A stretch of DNA of 64,000 nt from an uncultured Propionibacterium sp. (lineage in GTDB: Bacteria > Actinomycetota > Actinomycetes > Propionibacteriales > Propionibacteriaceae). Below, piece after piece: positions 15,929-23,788 of the stretch (within the stretch, counting starts at the first letter, position 1; every line of letters starts with the position of its first letter). Below the pieces are notes generated by a model, which worked only from the letters and a program-made list of their open reading frames with translations, was not told where the DNA came from and ran no database searches. The position numbers and the translations under genes were made by a program. The stretch spans positions 131,987 to 195,986 of the forward strand of contig CALHWB010000052.1 of the NCBI GenBank assembly GCA_938036835.1, written 5' to 3'.

Positions 15929-17662
15929 ATGAGCACTGCGAGTGACATCGTCCAGGCCCTGGGTGGTGCCCAGAACATATCGGCATTAACCCATTGCGCT
16001 ACCAGGCTGCGTTTCGAATTGCGCGATGCCTCTGGCATCGACACCGCCAAGGTGGAGTCGGTCAAGGGAGTGATGGGAGCGGTACCACAGTCGGGAGACC
16101 GGTTCCAGGTGATCATCGGCGGTGGCGTGGACACCGTGTTCAACGAGATCATGAATCTGCCAGAGATGCGCAATCTCGGGCAGCCCAGCGATGCCGATGT
16201 CAAGGCGGCCGCCCGAGCCAAGGCGCGCGGCAAGATCGCTTGGCTGGATGGCTTCTTCGAATACCTGTCTAACAGCTTCCGGCCGCTGCTCGGCGTGCTG
16301 CTGGGCGCCTCCCTGATCATCGCTTTCGCGGCTGTGATGGATGCTTTTGGAATCGTCGATTTCCGCGCAGAGGTAAAGCCGGCGTCCTGGGTCTTCGTGG
16401 ACGCCATGTGGCGGGCAGTGTTCTACTTCCTGCCGATCATGGTCGCCTATAACGCCGCCAAGGCACTCAACGTGGATCCCTGGCTGGGGGCCACGGTGAT
16501 GGCGGCCGTGATGACCCCGAACTTTGTCGAGGCATTGCCAGATTCGCCCACCACCGAGTGCGTCATCAACGCGACCCTGGGTACCAAACAATGCGTCGCC
16601 CACGTCTTCGGGCTGCCGATGCAACTCAACGACTACGGCGGTCAGGTATTCGTCCCGCTGATCATGGTCGCGGTGCTGTCGTTGTTCTACCGATTGTTCA
16701 AATGGCTCATCCCCGAGAATGTCCAGATGGTTTTCGTGCCCTTCCTGTGCATGCTGGTGATGATCCCGCTGACGGCCTTCCTCATCGGCCCGATCGGTAT
16801 CTGGATCGGCAATGGCCTGGGGCAGGGCCTGGCCTGGCTCAACACGAACGCCCCGATCGTATTCGCGATTCTGATCCCGCTGATATATCCGTTCCTGGTA
16901 CCGCTTGGGCTGCACTGGCCACTGAATGCGCTGATGCTGGCCAACCTGCAATCCCTGGGCTATGACTTCATCCAGGGACCGATGGGCGCCTGGAACTTCG
17001 CCTGTTTCGGCGCCACCGCCGGTGTGCTGTTCATCTCCATGCGCGACCGCGACAAGATCATGCGGCAAACCGCCACCGGCGCCCTGCTCGCGGGCTTGCT
17101 CGGCGGCATCTCCGAACCGTCGCTATACGGCATCCATCTACGCTACAAGCGGATCTATCCCAGAATGCTGGTTGGCTGTCTGACCGGTGGCTTGATCATC
17201 GGCCTGTTCGGTGGAGTCAAAACCAATGCCTTCGCCTTCACCTCGCTGTTGACCATCCCGGTGTTCAGTCCCGTCGGGGTCTATGCCTTGGCGGCGGCCT
17301 GCGCCTTCATAGTGTCGATGATCCTGATCATCATCTTCGATTACCGCACCCCGCAACAACGCGCCGAGGCCCGTGGCGAACTGACCGAGGACGCCGAGCC
17401 ACGGCGCGCCCCGACCCAGGCTATGCGGATAATGGCCGCGTTCAGTGCACCCAAGAACGTGACCGGCATCCAATCGGTCGCCGAGACCAGGGTCCGGGTG
17501 ACGGTGGTCGATTCCGGACTGGTGGATGCCGCCGCCCTGCAGGAAGCCGGTCTAGAAGGCTTCGTCCAGGTCGGCCCGACCACCTGGCATCTGGTGGTCG
17601 GATTCGAGGCTGAATCGTTGGCGGCCGCCATGTCGCGAGAACTGATGACCAAGGCGGCCTGA
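15929..17662 (+). CDS. PTS EIIBC permease (beta-glucoside/sucrose class) with extra C-terminal EIIB-like domain
   Basis: Membrane permease, 577 residues, start ATG 15929 behind AAGGA. N-terminal EIIB (1-about 85) has the phosphorylated C23 in LTHCATRLRF, the pattern of the beta-glucoside group. EIIC spans about 105-450 with GISEPSLYGIHLRYKR. From about 499 a further domain (MRIMAAFSAPKNVTG...) lines up with the N-terminal EIIB, but the place of C23 is taken by V517 (QSVAETRVRV). It therefore cannot carry phosphate there. No EIIA domain is fused; that activity is supplied by the gene 35 bases upstream. The substrate cannot be named from sequence. Confidence 0.93.
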   Translation: MSTASDIVQALGGAQNISALTHCATRLRFELRDASGIDTAKVESVKGVMGAVPQSGDRFQVIIGGGVDTVFNEIMNLPEMRNLGQPSDADVKAAARAKARGKIAWLDGFFEYLSNSFRPLLGVLLGASLIIAFAAVMDAFGIVDFRAEVKPASWVFVDAMWRAVFYFLPIMVAYNAAKALNVDPWLGATVMAAVMTPNFVEALPDSPTTECVINATLGTKQCVAHVFGLPMQLNDYGGQVFVPLIMVAVLSLFYRLFKWLIPENVQMVFVPFLCMLVMIPLTAFLIGPIGIWIGNGLGQGLAWLNTNAPIVFAILIPLIYPFLVPLGLHWPLNALMLANLQSLGYDFIQGPMGAWNFACFGATAGVLFISMRDRDKIMRQTATGALLAGLLGGISEPSLYGIHLRYKRIYPRMLVGCLTGGLIIGLFGGVKTNAFAFTSLLTIPVFSPVGVYALAAACAFIVSMILIIIFDYRTPQQRAEARGELTEDAEPRRAPTQAMRIMAAFSAPKNVTGIQSVAETRVRVTVVDSGLVDAAALQEAGLEGFVQVGPTTWHLVVGFEAESLAAAMSRELMTKAA

Positions 17663-17670
17663 ACTACAGC

Positions 17671-17713
17671 GGGCCGGCGTTGCCGCTAGCCATTAGCCGG
17701 GCAGCGCCGGCCC
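17671..17713. terminator. bidirectional terminator between EIIBC and lgt
   Basis: A 14-bp stem (17671-17684 with 17700-17713, one G-T pair) topped by a smaller GCTA/TAGC stem lies just past the EIIBC stop. It is suitable for both converging transcripts, although lgt ends 96 bases further on. There is no T-run. Confidence 0.7.
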
Positions 17714-17808
17714 CTGTCTGACAGGCGGTCAACGAAAATGCCGATCTCGCCGGTGGCGGCAACCTGCTGGCGGCCCCTGTGGCTGCCTGTCGGCAGCGGG
17801 ACCGCAGA

Positions 17809-18696
17809 CTACCCGCTGGTCTGTGCCGCAGCCGATCTGGGCCGGGCCGGCACCAGATGACCCTGTGGTCTGGCGAACCCGAATGGCCAGGCCAGCCTGC
17901 CGGGACGATTGCGCAACTGCCAACCCAGCAGCGCCACTCCCCCGACGCAGAGGATCAGGGCAACAAGATTGTTGAGCCGGAAACCTCCGATCTGGTTCAC
18001 CGGGTCTATGCGCACCGCCTCGATGAAGAAGCGGCCGAATGTATACCAGATGACATAGCAGCTGAACAGCTTGCCACGGCCCAGCCGGAAACGTCGCTCG
18101 GCCCATAGCAGCACCGCCGCACCCAGGAACACCCACAGCATCTCGTACAGGAAGGTTGGGTGGAAGGTTGCGTACCGTTCATAGCCAGCCGGTCGATGGG
18201 CGGGTTCGATATGGACGGCCCAGGGCAGCTCGCTGGGGCGCCCGAACAATTCCTGATTGAACCAATTGCCTAGCCGGCCCATCCCCTGGGCAATCAACAA
18301 GCCCGGAACGATGACATCAGCCAGTGAGCCGAAATCGATCCGGTGACGCCGGGCCAACAGCCATGCGGTCAGGGTGCCAAGCATCACCCCACCCCAGATA
18401 CCGAGCCCGCCATTGCGGATATTGAGTGCCTGCCAAGGGTTGCGTCCCTGGCCGAAGTAGAGCTGATGGTCGGTGATCACATGGTAGAGCCGTGCCCCGA
18501 GAATACCGGCCAGCACTAGCCAGAAGGCCAATCGATCGAACACCTCCGGGTCGCCACCCCGGTGTACGAACCGGTGGCGGCCCAGCCAGCCGGCAACCAG
18601 GATTCCGCACAGAACGCAAATCGCATACAGGTGTATCTCCACCGGCCCCACAAAGAAGCTGCTGAACGGTGGGACAGGAATCTCCAGGCCGGTCAT
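17809..18696 (-). CDS. lgt: prolipoprotein diacylglyceryl transferase Lgt
   Basis: Integral membrane enzyme that attaches diacylglycerol to the lipobox cysteine of prolipoproteins. It has 295 residues from ATG 18696, overlapping the trpA stop (ATGA). The Lgt signature MGRLGNWFNQELFGRP is present, with the conserved R and N. GARLYHVITD and GGLGIWGG mark further conserved loops. There are about seven hydrophobic segments and a short basic C-terminal tail. Its place after trpA matches the trpBA-lgt order I recall from mycobacteria. A substrate, the lipoprotein cyclophilin, is encoded at 47081-47809. Confidence 0.96.
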   Translation of the reverse strand: MTGLEIPVPPFSSFFVGPVEIHLYAICVLCGILVAGWLGRHRFVHRGGDPEVFDRLAFWLVLAGILGARLYHVITDHQLYFGQGRNPWQALNIRNGGLGIWGGVMLGTLTAWLLARRHRIDFGSLADVIVPGLLIAQGMGRLGNWFNQELFGRPSELPWAVHIEPAHRPAGYERYATFHPTFLYEMLWVFLGAAVLLWAERRFRLGRGKLFSCYVIWYTFGRFFIEAVRIDPVNQIGGFRLNNLVALILCVGGVALLGWQLRNRPGRLAWPFGFARPQGHLVPARPRSAAAQTSG

Positions 18697-19523
18697 GCTT
18701 GCTGTCCTGCCGTGCCAGCAGCCAGTTCGGTGGCCCGAATGCGCAGACCGGCCAGTCCGTCCCCGCCGGCAGCTTCCGCGTCGATCAGGCATTCCACCAG
18801 CGCGGATCCCACGATCACCGCATCGGCGAAACCCGCCACCTCGGCCGCTTGCCGGCCATTGGATATCCCGAGCCCCACTCCAATCGGCAGCCCATCGTCG
18901 ATCCGGCGGGCGCGTTCAACGATCAGCGGCGCCGCGGCGGAAGTCTGGCTGCGCACCCCGGTGACTCCCAGCACCGAGGTCGCATATACCCAGCCCCGGC
19001 ATGCCCGCATGGTCATGGCAATGCGCTCATCGGTCGAACTTGGGGCGATCAGGAAGACACGATCCAGGCCGTGGTCGTCCGAGGCCGTGCACCAGCAACT
19101 GGCCTCATCCGGTGTGAGATCCGGAATGATCAGACCGGCGCCACCGGAATTGGCCAGATCGCGGGCGAACGCCTCGACGCCATAGCGTTCGACGAGGTTC
19201 CAGTAGATCATTGCCATCGGGATTGCGCCGGCCTCGGCCACCACCTGGGTGGCCGTGAGCAGGTCGCGGGTGCGCACGCCACGTTCCAGTGCACGGGTGG
19301 CGGCGTGCTGGATCACCGGACCATCCATGACGGGATCCGAATAGGGCATGCCGATCTCCACTATGTCGGCACCGGACGTCACCAGGGTGCGCATCGCCGC
19401 CAGAGAGACCGGCACGCTGGGATAGCCCACCGGTAGGTAGCCGATGAATGCGGATCGGCCCAGAGCGCGGCGCTCCGCCAGCACCCGGCCCGAGATACCC
19501 AGTCGGGAAGGGGCCTTACTCAC
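18693..19523 (-). CDS. trpA: tryptophan synthase alpha subunit
   Basis: Cleaves indole-3-glycerol phosphate to indole for TrpB. It has 276 residues from GTG 19523, which shares its G with the trpB stop TAG. Catalytic residues are visible in GADIVEIGMPYSDPVMDGP (Glu and Asp). FIGYLPVGYPS stands for the usual FvpYitaGdP. The phosphate loops are near LGVTGVRS and VGLGIS. The longer open frame to 20363 is antisense-phase coding inside trpB and was ignored. Confidence 0.95.
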   Translation of the reverse strand: MSKAPSRLGISGRVLAERRALGRSAFIGYLPVGYPSVPVSLAAMRTLVTSGADIVEIGMPYSDPVMDGPVIQHAATRALERGVRTRDLLTATQVVAEAGAIPMAMIYWNLVERYGVEAFARDLANSGGAGLIIPDLTPDEASCWCTASDDHGLDRVFLIAPSSTDERIAMTMRACRGWVYATSVLGVTGVRSQTSAAAPLIVERARRIDDGLPIGVGLGISNGRQAAEVAGFADAVIVGSALVECLIDAEAAGGDGLAGLRIRATELAAGTAGQQA

Positions 19524-20758
19524 TAAAACACTCCCGTCACACGATCTACCTGCCCGGCAATGCCAAAATAGTCCATCGCCGTGCGGGTATCCTTGTCGCC
19601 CCGACCCGACAGGTTGACCACGATCAGTGGCCGGGCCTGCGAATCCAGGGCGGCCAACCGCAAACCGAGCCGCTGCGCACCGGCCACCGCGTGGGCGGAC
19701 TCGATCGCTGCGATTATGCCCTCGGTGCGGGCCAGCAGCCGTAACGCGGCCATTGCCTCGGCGTCGCTGACCGGCTCGTAGCGGGCCCGACCGGTACTGG
19801 CCAGCAGGGCGTGTTCGGGACCCACCGCCGGATAGTCCAAGCCGGCCGAGATGGAATGCGACTCGATTGTCTGCCCATCGGCGTCCTGCAACGCATACGT
19901 GCGGGCACCATGCAATACCCCGAGCGAACCGCCGTTGATGGCGGCGGCATGTCTTCCAGTATCGATGCCATCGCCACCGGCCTCGAAACCGTAGAGGGCC
20001 ACCTCCGGGTCGTCGATGAAATCGGCGAATATCCCGATGGCATTGGAGCCACCCCCGACACAGGCCGTCACCGCGTCCGGCAGCCGGCCGTAGCGTTCCA
20101 GCACCTGGGCTCGGGTTTCGGTGGAAATGATGCGCTGGAACTCGCGAACCATCATCGGGAAGGGATGCGGCCCCGATACCGAGCCGATGAGGTAATGCGT
20201 GTTGGCCACATTGGTTACCCAATCGCGCATGGCCTCGTTCATCGCATCCTTGAGAGTACGGCTGCCGGCTTCGACGGCCACCACCTCGGCGCCCAGTAAC
20301 TGCATCCTCGCCACATTCAGCGCCTGGCGCTCGGTGTCTACTCGCCCCATGTAGACTCGGCACTCGAAACCCAGCAGGGCCGCTATGGTGGCTGTCGCGA
20401 CTCCGTGCTGACCGGCGCCGGTCTCGGCGATGACCCGGGTCTTACCCATCCGGCGGGTTAGCAGGCCCTGCCCTAAGACATTGTTGATCTTGTGGGAGCC
20501 GGTGTGGTTCAGGTCCTCTCGTTTCAATAGGATTCTCGCCCGGCCGCAGCACTGGCTGAACTTGGTGACCTCGGTGAGCGCACTGGGCCGGCCGGCATAG
20601 TTGATCCGCAGATCGTGCAGTTCGGCGGCGAATCCGGGATCGGCGTTCGCGGCCCGGAAGGCCTCGGTCAGTTCGTCGAGCGCCGCATGCAGCGCCTCCG
20701 GGACGAACCGGCCCCCGAACCGTTCGAAGTGACCGGTGGCGTCTGGATAGTTGGTCAT
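19523..20758 (-). CDS. trpB: tryptophan synthase beta subunit
   Basis: PLP enzyme joining indole and serine. It has 411 residues from ATG 20758, which overlaps the trpC stop by 4 bases. The PLP lysine is in LNHTGSHKINN. AETGAGQHGVATA and the phosphate-binding CVGGGSNAIG are typical. The N-terminus FGGRFVPEALHAALDELTEAF matches the standard TrpB1 form. Confidence 0.97.
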   Translation of the reverse strand: MTNYPDATGHFERFGGRFVPEALHAALDELTEAFRAANADPGFAAELHDLRINYAGRPSALTEVTKFSQCCGRARILLKREDLNHTGSHKINNVLGQGLLTRRMGKTRVIAETGAGQHGVATATIAALLGFECRVYMGRVDTERQALNVARMQLLGAEVVAVEAGSRTLKDAMNEAMRDWVTNVANTHYLIGSVSGPHPFPMMVREFQRIISTETRAQVLERYGRLPDAVTACVGGGSNAIGIFADFIDDPEVALYGFEAGGDGIDTGRHAAAINGGSLGVLHGARTYALQDADGQTIESHSISAGLDYPAVGPEHALLASTGRARYEPVSDAEAMAALRLLARTEGIIAAIESAHAVAGAQRLGLRLAALDSQARPLIVVNLSGRGDKDTRTAMDYFGIAGQVDRVTGVF

Positions 20759-21555
20759 CGCTGATCCTCATCTCGGGTGGCGGCCAGCATGGCTGCCACG
20801 GCCTGGGCTGGATTGCTATTGGTGACCAGGGACTCCCCCACCAAAATCGCATCCGCACCGGCGGCGTGTAACCGTGCCGCATCTGCCGGGCCACCGATGC
20901 CGGACTCGGCCACCTTGATGGCCCCGGACGGCAACAGAGCAGCCAGGGTTTCGAACCGGTCGAGATCCACCGCCAAGGTTTTAAGGTCACGGTTGTTCAC
21001 CCCGATAACCTCCGCTCCCAGTTTCCCGGCTCGGACAGCCTCCTCAGGAGTGTGCACCTCCACGAGTGGGGTCATGCCCAGAGTCACGGCCAGCTGGTAC
21101 AACCGGATCAGTTGGGCGTCCCCTAGGGCGGCCACGATCAGCAGCACCAGGTCAGCGCCGTGGACGCGGGACTCATAGAGCTGATAGGGCGCGACAATGA
21201 AATCTTTGCGCAACACCGGTAACCCCACGGCGGAACGCACCTGATCCAGATCGGCTAGCGAACCACGAAATCGGTGTTGCTCGGTGAGCACCGAGATGGC
21301 TGCGGCGCCCCCGGCGGCATAGTCCGCAGCCAGTTTCGCCGGTTCGGGAATCCGGGCAAGTCCGCCCCTGCTGGGACTGGCCCGCTTTACCTCGGCAATA
21401 ACCGACAGTCGTGGGCTGCGCAACGCCGGCCGGGGATCGCGGGGCGGCGGCGACTCCGCCAGCCTGGCCCGCAGCTCCGGCAGTGGGACGGCCCGTTCGC
21501 GTTCGGCGAGATCGGCGCGTACCCCCACAATGATCTGTGCCAGAACGGTGCTCAT
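20755..21555 (-). CDS. trpC: indole-3-glycerol phosphate synthase
   Basis: A (beta/alpha)8 enzyme cyclising CdRP to indole-3-glycerol phosphate. It has 266 residues, monofunctional. Signatures are IAEVKRASPSRG (catalytic Lys), LRKDFIV (second Lys), PLVEVHT, GVNNRDLKTL and VAESGI. It overlaps trpE and trpB by 4 bases each. No TrpF domain is fused, consistent with PriA doing that step. Confidence 0.97.
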   Translation of the reverse strand: MSTVLAQIIVGVRADLAERERAVPLPELRARLAESPPPRDPRPALRSPRLSVIAEVKRASPSRGGLARIPEPAKLAADYAAGGAAAISVLTEQHRFRGSLADLDQVRSAVGLPVLRKDFIVAPYQLYESRVHGADLVLLIVAALGDAQLIRLYQLAVTLGMTPLVEVHTPEEAVRAGKLGAEVIGVNNRDLKTLAVDLDRFETLAALLPSGAIKVAESGIGGPADAARLHAAGADAILVGESLVTNSNPAQAVAAMLAATRDEDQR

Positions 21556-23111
21556 CGCGGCATCCCCGATGTCTGTTTGCCGGGATCCGATGCGGTCAAC
21601 CGGAGCAGATTGCCGGCACGGGTCACCGCCCCCAGTACCGCGGCGGCCTTGTTGCCGGCCTCGGCGTCCTCCCGGGCCGGCTCCGAATCCGCCACGATGC
21701 CCGCCCCGGCCTGCACATGGGCGACATCCGGCATGATCAGGGCGGTTCGAATGGCTATGGCCGTGTCGGAATTACCCGCGAAATCGAAGTAGCCGATCAC
21801 GCCGCCATAGACGCCGCGCCGGCTGACCTCCAGATCGTCGATAAGCTGCATTGCCCGTATCTTTGGGGCACCCGACAATGTGCCGGCCGGAAAACAGGCC
21901 ATGGTGGCCTGCAGAGCGCTGCATCCCGGCTTCAGCCGGCCGGTGATGCTTGCCTCCAGATGCATCACATGACTGTAACGGTGTACCCCCATGAACTCGG
22001 TCACCAGCACACTACCCGGGACGCAGACCCTGCCGAGATCATTACGGCCCAGATCCACCAGCATCAGATGCTCGGCACGTTCTTTCTCATCGGCCAACAG
22101 TTCGGTTTCCAGGCGGCGATCCTCCTCAGGGTCGGCGCCGCGCGGGGCGGTACCGGCAATCGGCCGAGTCGTGGCCATGCCGTTCTTGACGGTGACCAGC
22201 GCCTCCGGGCTTGAGCCCACCAGGGCGAAGCGGCCAGCATCCGAATCGGACATCCGCAGCAGAAACAGGTACGGGCTGGGATTGACGATCCGCAGCTCTC
22301 GGTAGATATCCAGGGGATCCGCCGTGGTGTCAAGCTCAAATCGCTGGCTGGGCACCACCTGAAAGACATCCCCGGCATGGATGTGTTCCCGGGCTGTCTC
22401 GACCATGGCTAGGTACTCCGCCCGGCTCCGCTGGCGGCGGGGTGCCACCGGTGCGGCCGGCCGGCGTACCGATAGCAGACTGGTTCGCGGTTCGGTGAGC
22501 CGAGCCACCATCTGCTGGATGCGGCCCACCGCATCCAGCCAGGCCGGTCGAGCGCCTTCGAGGCTGGCATCGAAATTGATCGCGTTGGCGATCAGCCACA
22601 GCTCACCGCGATGGTGATCCAATACCGCCAGATCACTGACCAGCATCATCGCCATATCAGGCAGCCCGAGATCGGCCGAGTTGGTGTCGGGAAGCTGCTC
22701 CAGTTCCCGTATCAGGTCGTATCCCAGGTAGCCCACCAGTCCGGAGGTGAAAGGCGGCAGCTCGGCCTCGACCGCGGTGTGCAAAGTAGCCAGGGTGGCC
22801 TCCAACACCTCCAGCGGACGCCCGGTGGCCGGTAGGCCGGCGATGGTTCTCCCCTCCCAACGCACTCGACCGGCATTGCCGACCAGCCGGGCCGCGCAAT
22901 CGACTCCCACGAACGACCAGCGAGACCACACCCCGCGTTCGGCGGATTCCAGTAGGAAGGTACCGCTGCGTTGCCCGCACAACTGGTGATACAACCCGAT
23001 CGGCGTCAGGTCATCGGCCAGCAGTCTGGTTCGGACGCTGATCACCCGGCGGTCTGCCGCCAAGCGTAGAAACTCGTCGAGTCCCGGAGTGATGGGCAGG
23101 TCGGGATTCAC
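21552..23111 (-). CDS. trpE: anthranilate synthase component I
   Basis: Converts chorismate and ammonia to anthranilate. It has 519 residues from GTG 23111, in a GTGA overlap with hisI. The chorismate-binding core carries PSQRFEL, IAGTAPRGADPEEDRRLE, LLADEKERAEHLMLVDLGRNDLGRV and FPAGTLSGAPKIRAM. The N-terminal LLESAERG is the usual tryptophan feedback motif (LLES). The glutaminase partner TrpG and the transferase TrpD are not in this window. Confidence 0.96.
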   Translation of the reverse strand: MNPDLPITPGLDEFLRLAADRRVISVRTRLLADDLTPIGLYHQLCGQRSGTFLLESAERGVWSRWSFVGVDCAARLVGNAGRVRWEGRTIAGLPATGRPLEVLEATLATLHTAVEAELPPFTSGLVGYLGYDLIRELEQLPDTNSADLGLPDMAMMLVSDLAVLDHHRGELWLIANAINFDASLEGARPAWLDAVGRIQQMVARLTEPRTSLLSVRRPAAPVAPRRQRSRAEYLAMVETAREHIHAGDVFQVVPSQRFELDTTADPLDIYRELRIVNPSPYLFLLRMSDSDAGRFALVGSSPEALVTVKNGMATTRPIAGTAPRGADPEEDRRLETELLADEKERAEHLMLVDLGRNDLGRVCVPGSVLVTEFMGVHRYSHVMHLEASITGRLKPGCSALQATMACFPAGTLSGAPKIRAMQLIDDLEVSRRGVYGGVIGYFDFAGNSDTAIAIRTALIMPDVAHVQAGAGIVADSEPAREDAEAGNKAAAVLGAVTRAGNLLRLTASDPGKQTSGMPR

Positions 23112-23503
23112 GACTGCACATCCCCTGCCGCCGGGTCGATAGGCTCGGCGCCGAGCAGTTCACCGCCGGCATCGAAGCAGCTTTCTACCCCGGTATGGCA
23201 GGCCGGCCCTGTCTGGTCCACCTCCAGCAACAACGCGTCGCCATCGCAGTCGATATCAAGCCGATGCACGTACTGGGTATGCCCGCTGGTCGCGCCCTTA
23301 CGCCATAGCTCACCACGGCTGCGAGACCAATAGGTAGCCTGCCGGGTGGCCAGTGTCAACGCCAGCGACTCATCGTTCATCCAGGCCAGCATCAGCACCC
23401 GACGGCTGTTCCGATCCTGGACGATGGCTGGCACCAAGCCATCGGCAGCACGCTTGAGGCGCCGGGCGATCTGCGCTGGCAATATGGGGCCGGAATCGGA
23501 CAT
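23108..23503 (-). CDS. hisI: phosphoribosyl-AMP cyclohydrolase
   Basis: Zinc enzyme of histidine synthesis. The 131 residues from ATG 23503 (MSDSGPILPAQIARR) contain VLMLAWMNDESLALTL, ATYWSRSRGELWRKGATSG, the metal site DCDGDALLL and the cysteines of GPACHTGVESCF. There is no HisE domain. It is separated from the other his genes and leads the trpE-trpC-trpB-trpA-lgt operon, overlapping trpE by 4 bases. The open frame continues upstream to 23788 without family similarity. Confidence 0.95.
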   Translation of the reverse strand: MSDSGPILPAQIARRLKRAADGLVPAIVQDRNSRRVLMLAWMNDESLALTLATRQATYWSRSRGELWRKGATSGHTQYVHRLDIDCDGDALLLEVDQTGPACHTGVESCFDAGGELLGAEPIDPAAGDVQS

Positions 23504-23788
23504 GTGATCAATTCTCACCCATTGCCACCCCGGTCCGGGGCCGGCGTCCCCATCGCGGAACAAGTCTCCGGCCATGCCGGCAGTATCGTAGCCGCACCCC
23601 AGGAAGGTATCTTGACGGTACTGCCACCGGCCGTGATCGAGGTACCCAGGCAGGCCGAGATGGCTGCCCTTGCAGCTGCTCGTGGGCAGATCCCTATCGG
23701 AAGTCTCGTGGCTCTGCCCGGCGGACTGGCCGGACGACGCCGTCATGGCCGATGCCGGCGAAGACGGCAGTGGGCATGCTCCGCGCAA
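23504..23788. other. 285-base region upstream of hisI
   Basis: Both strands stay open across this region. The minus frame runs into hisI and a plus frame starts at 23504. Neither translation resembles a known family, and base use at third positions is mixed rather than GC-rich. I could not see a T-box, a leader peptide with Trp or His runs, or a clear promoter. It presumably carries the promoter and leader of the hisI-trp operon. Confidence 0.45.

Noticed and set aside
15526..17068. Two long minus-strand open frames (about 293 and 360 codons) over the PTS permease
   Set aside because: They are shadows of the EIIBC coding frame, rich in His/Asp/Arg/Gln as expected for such shadows.
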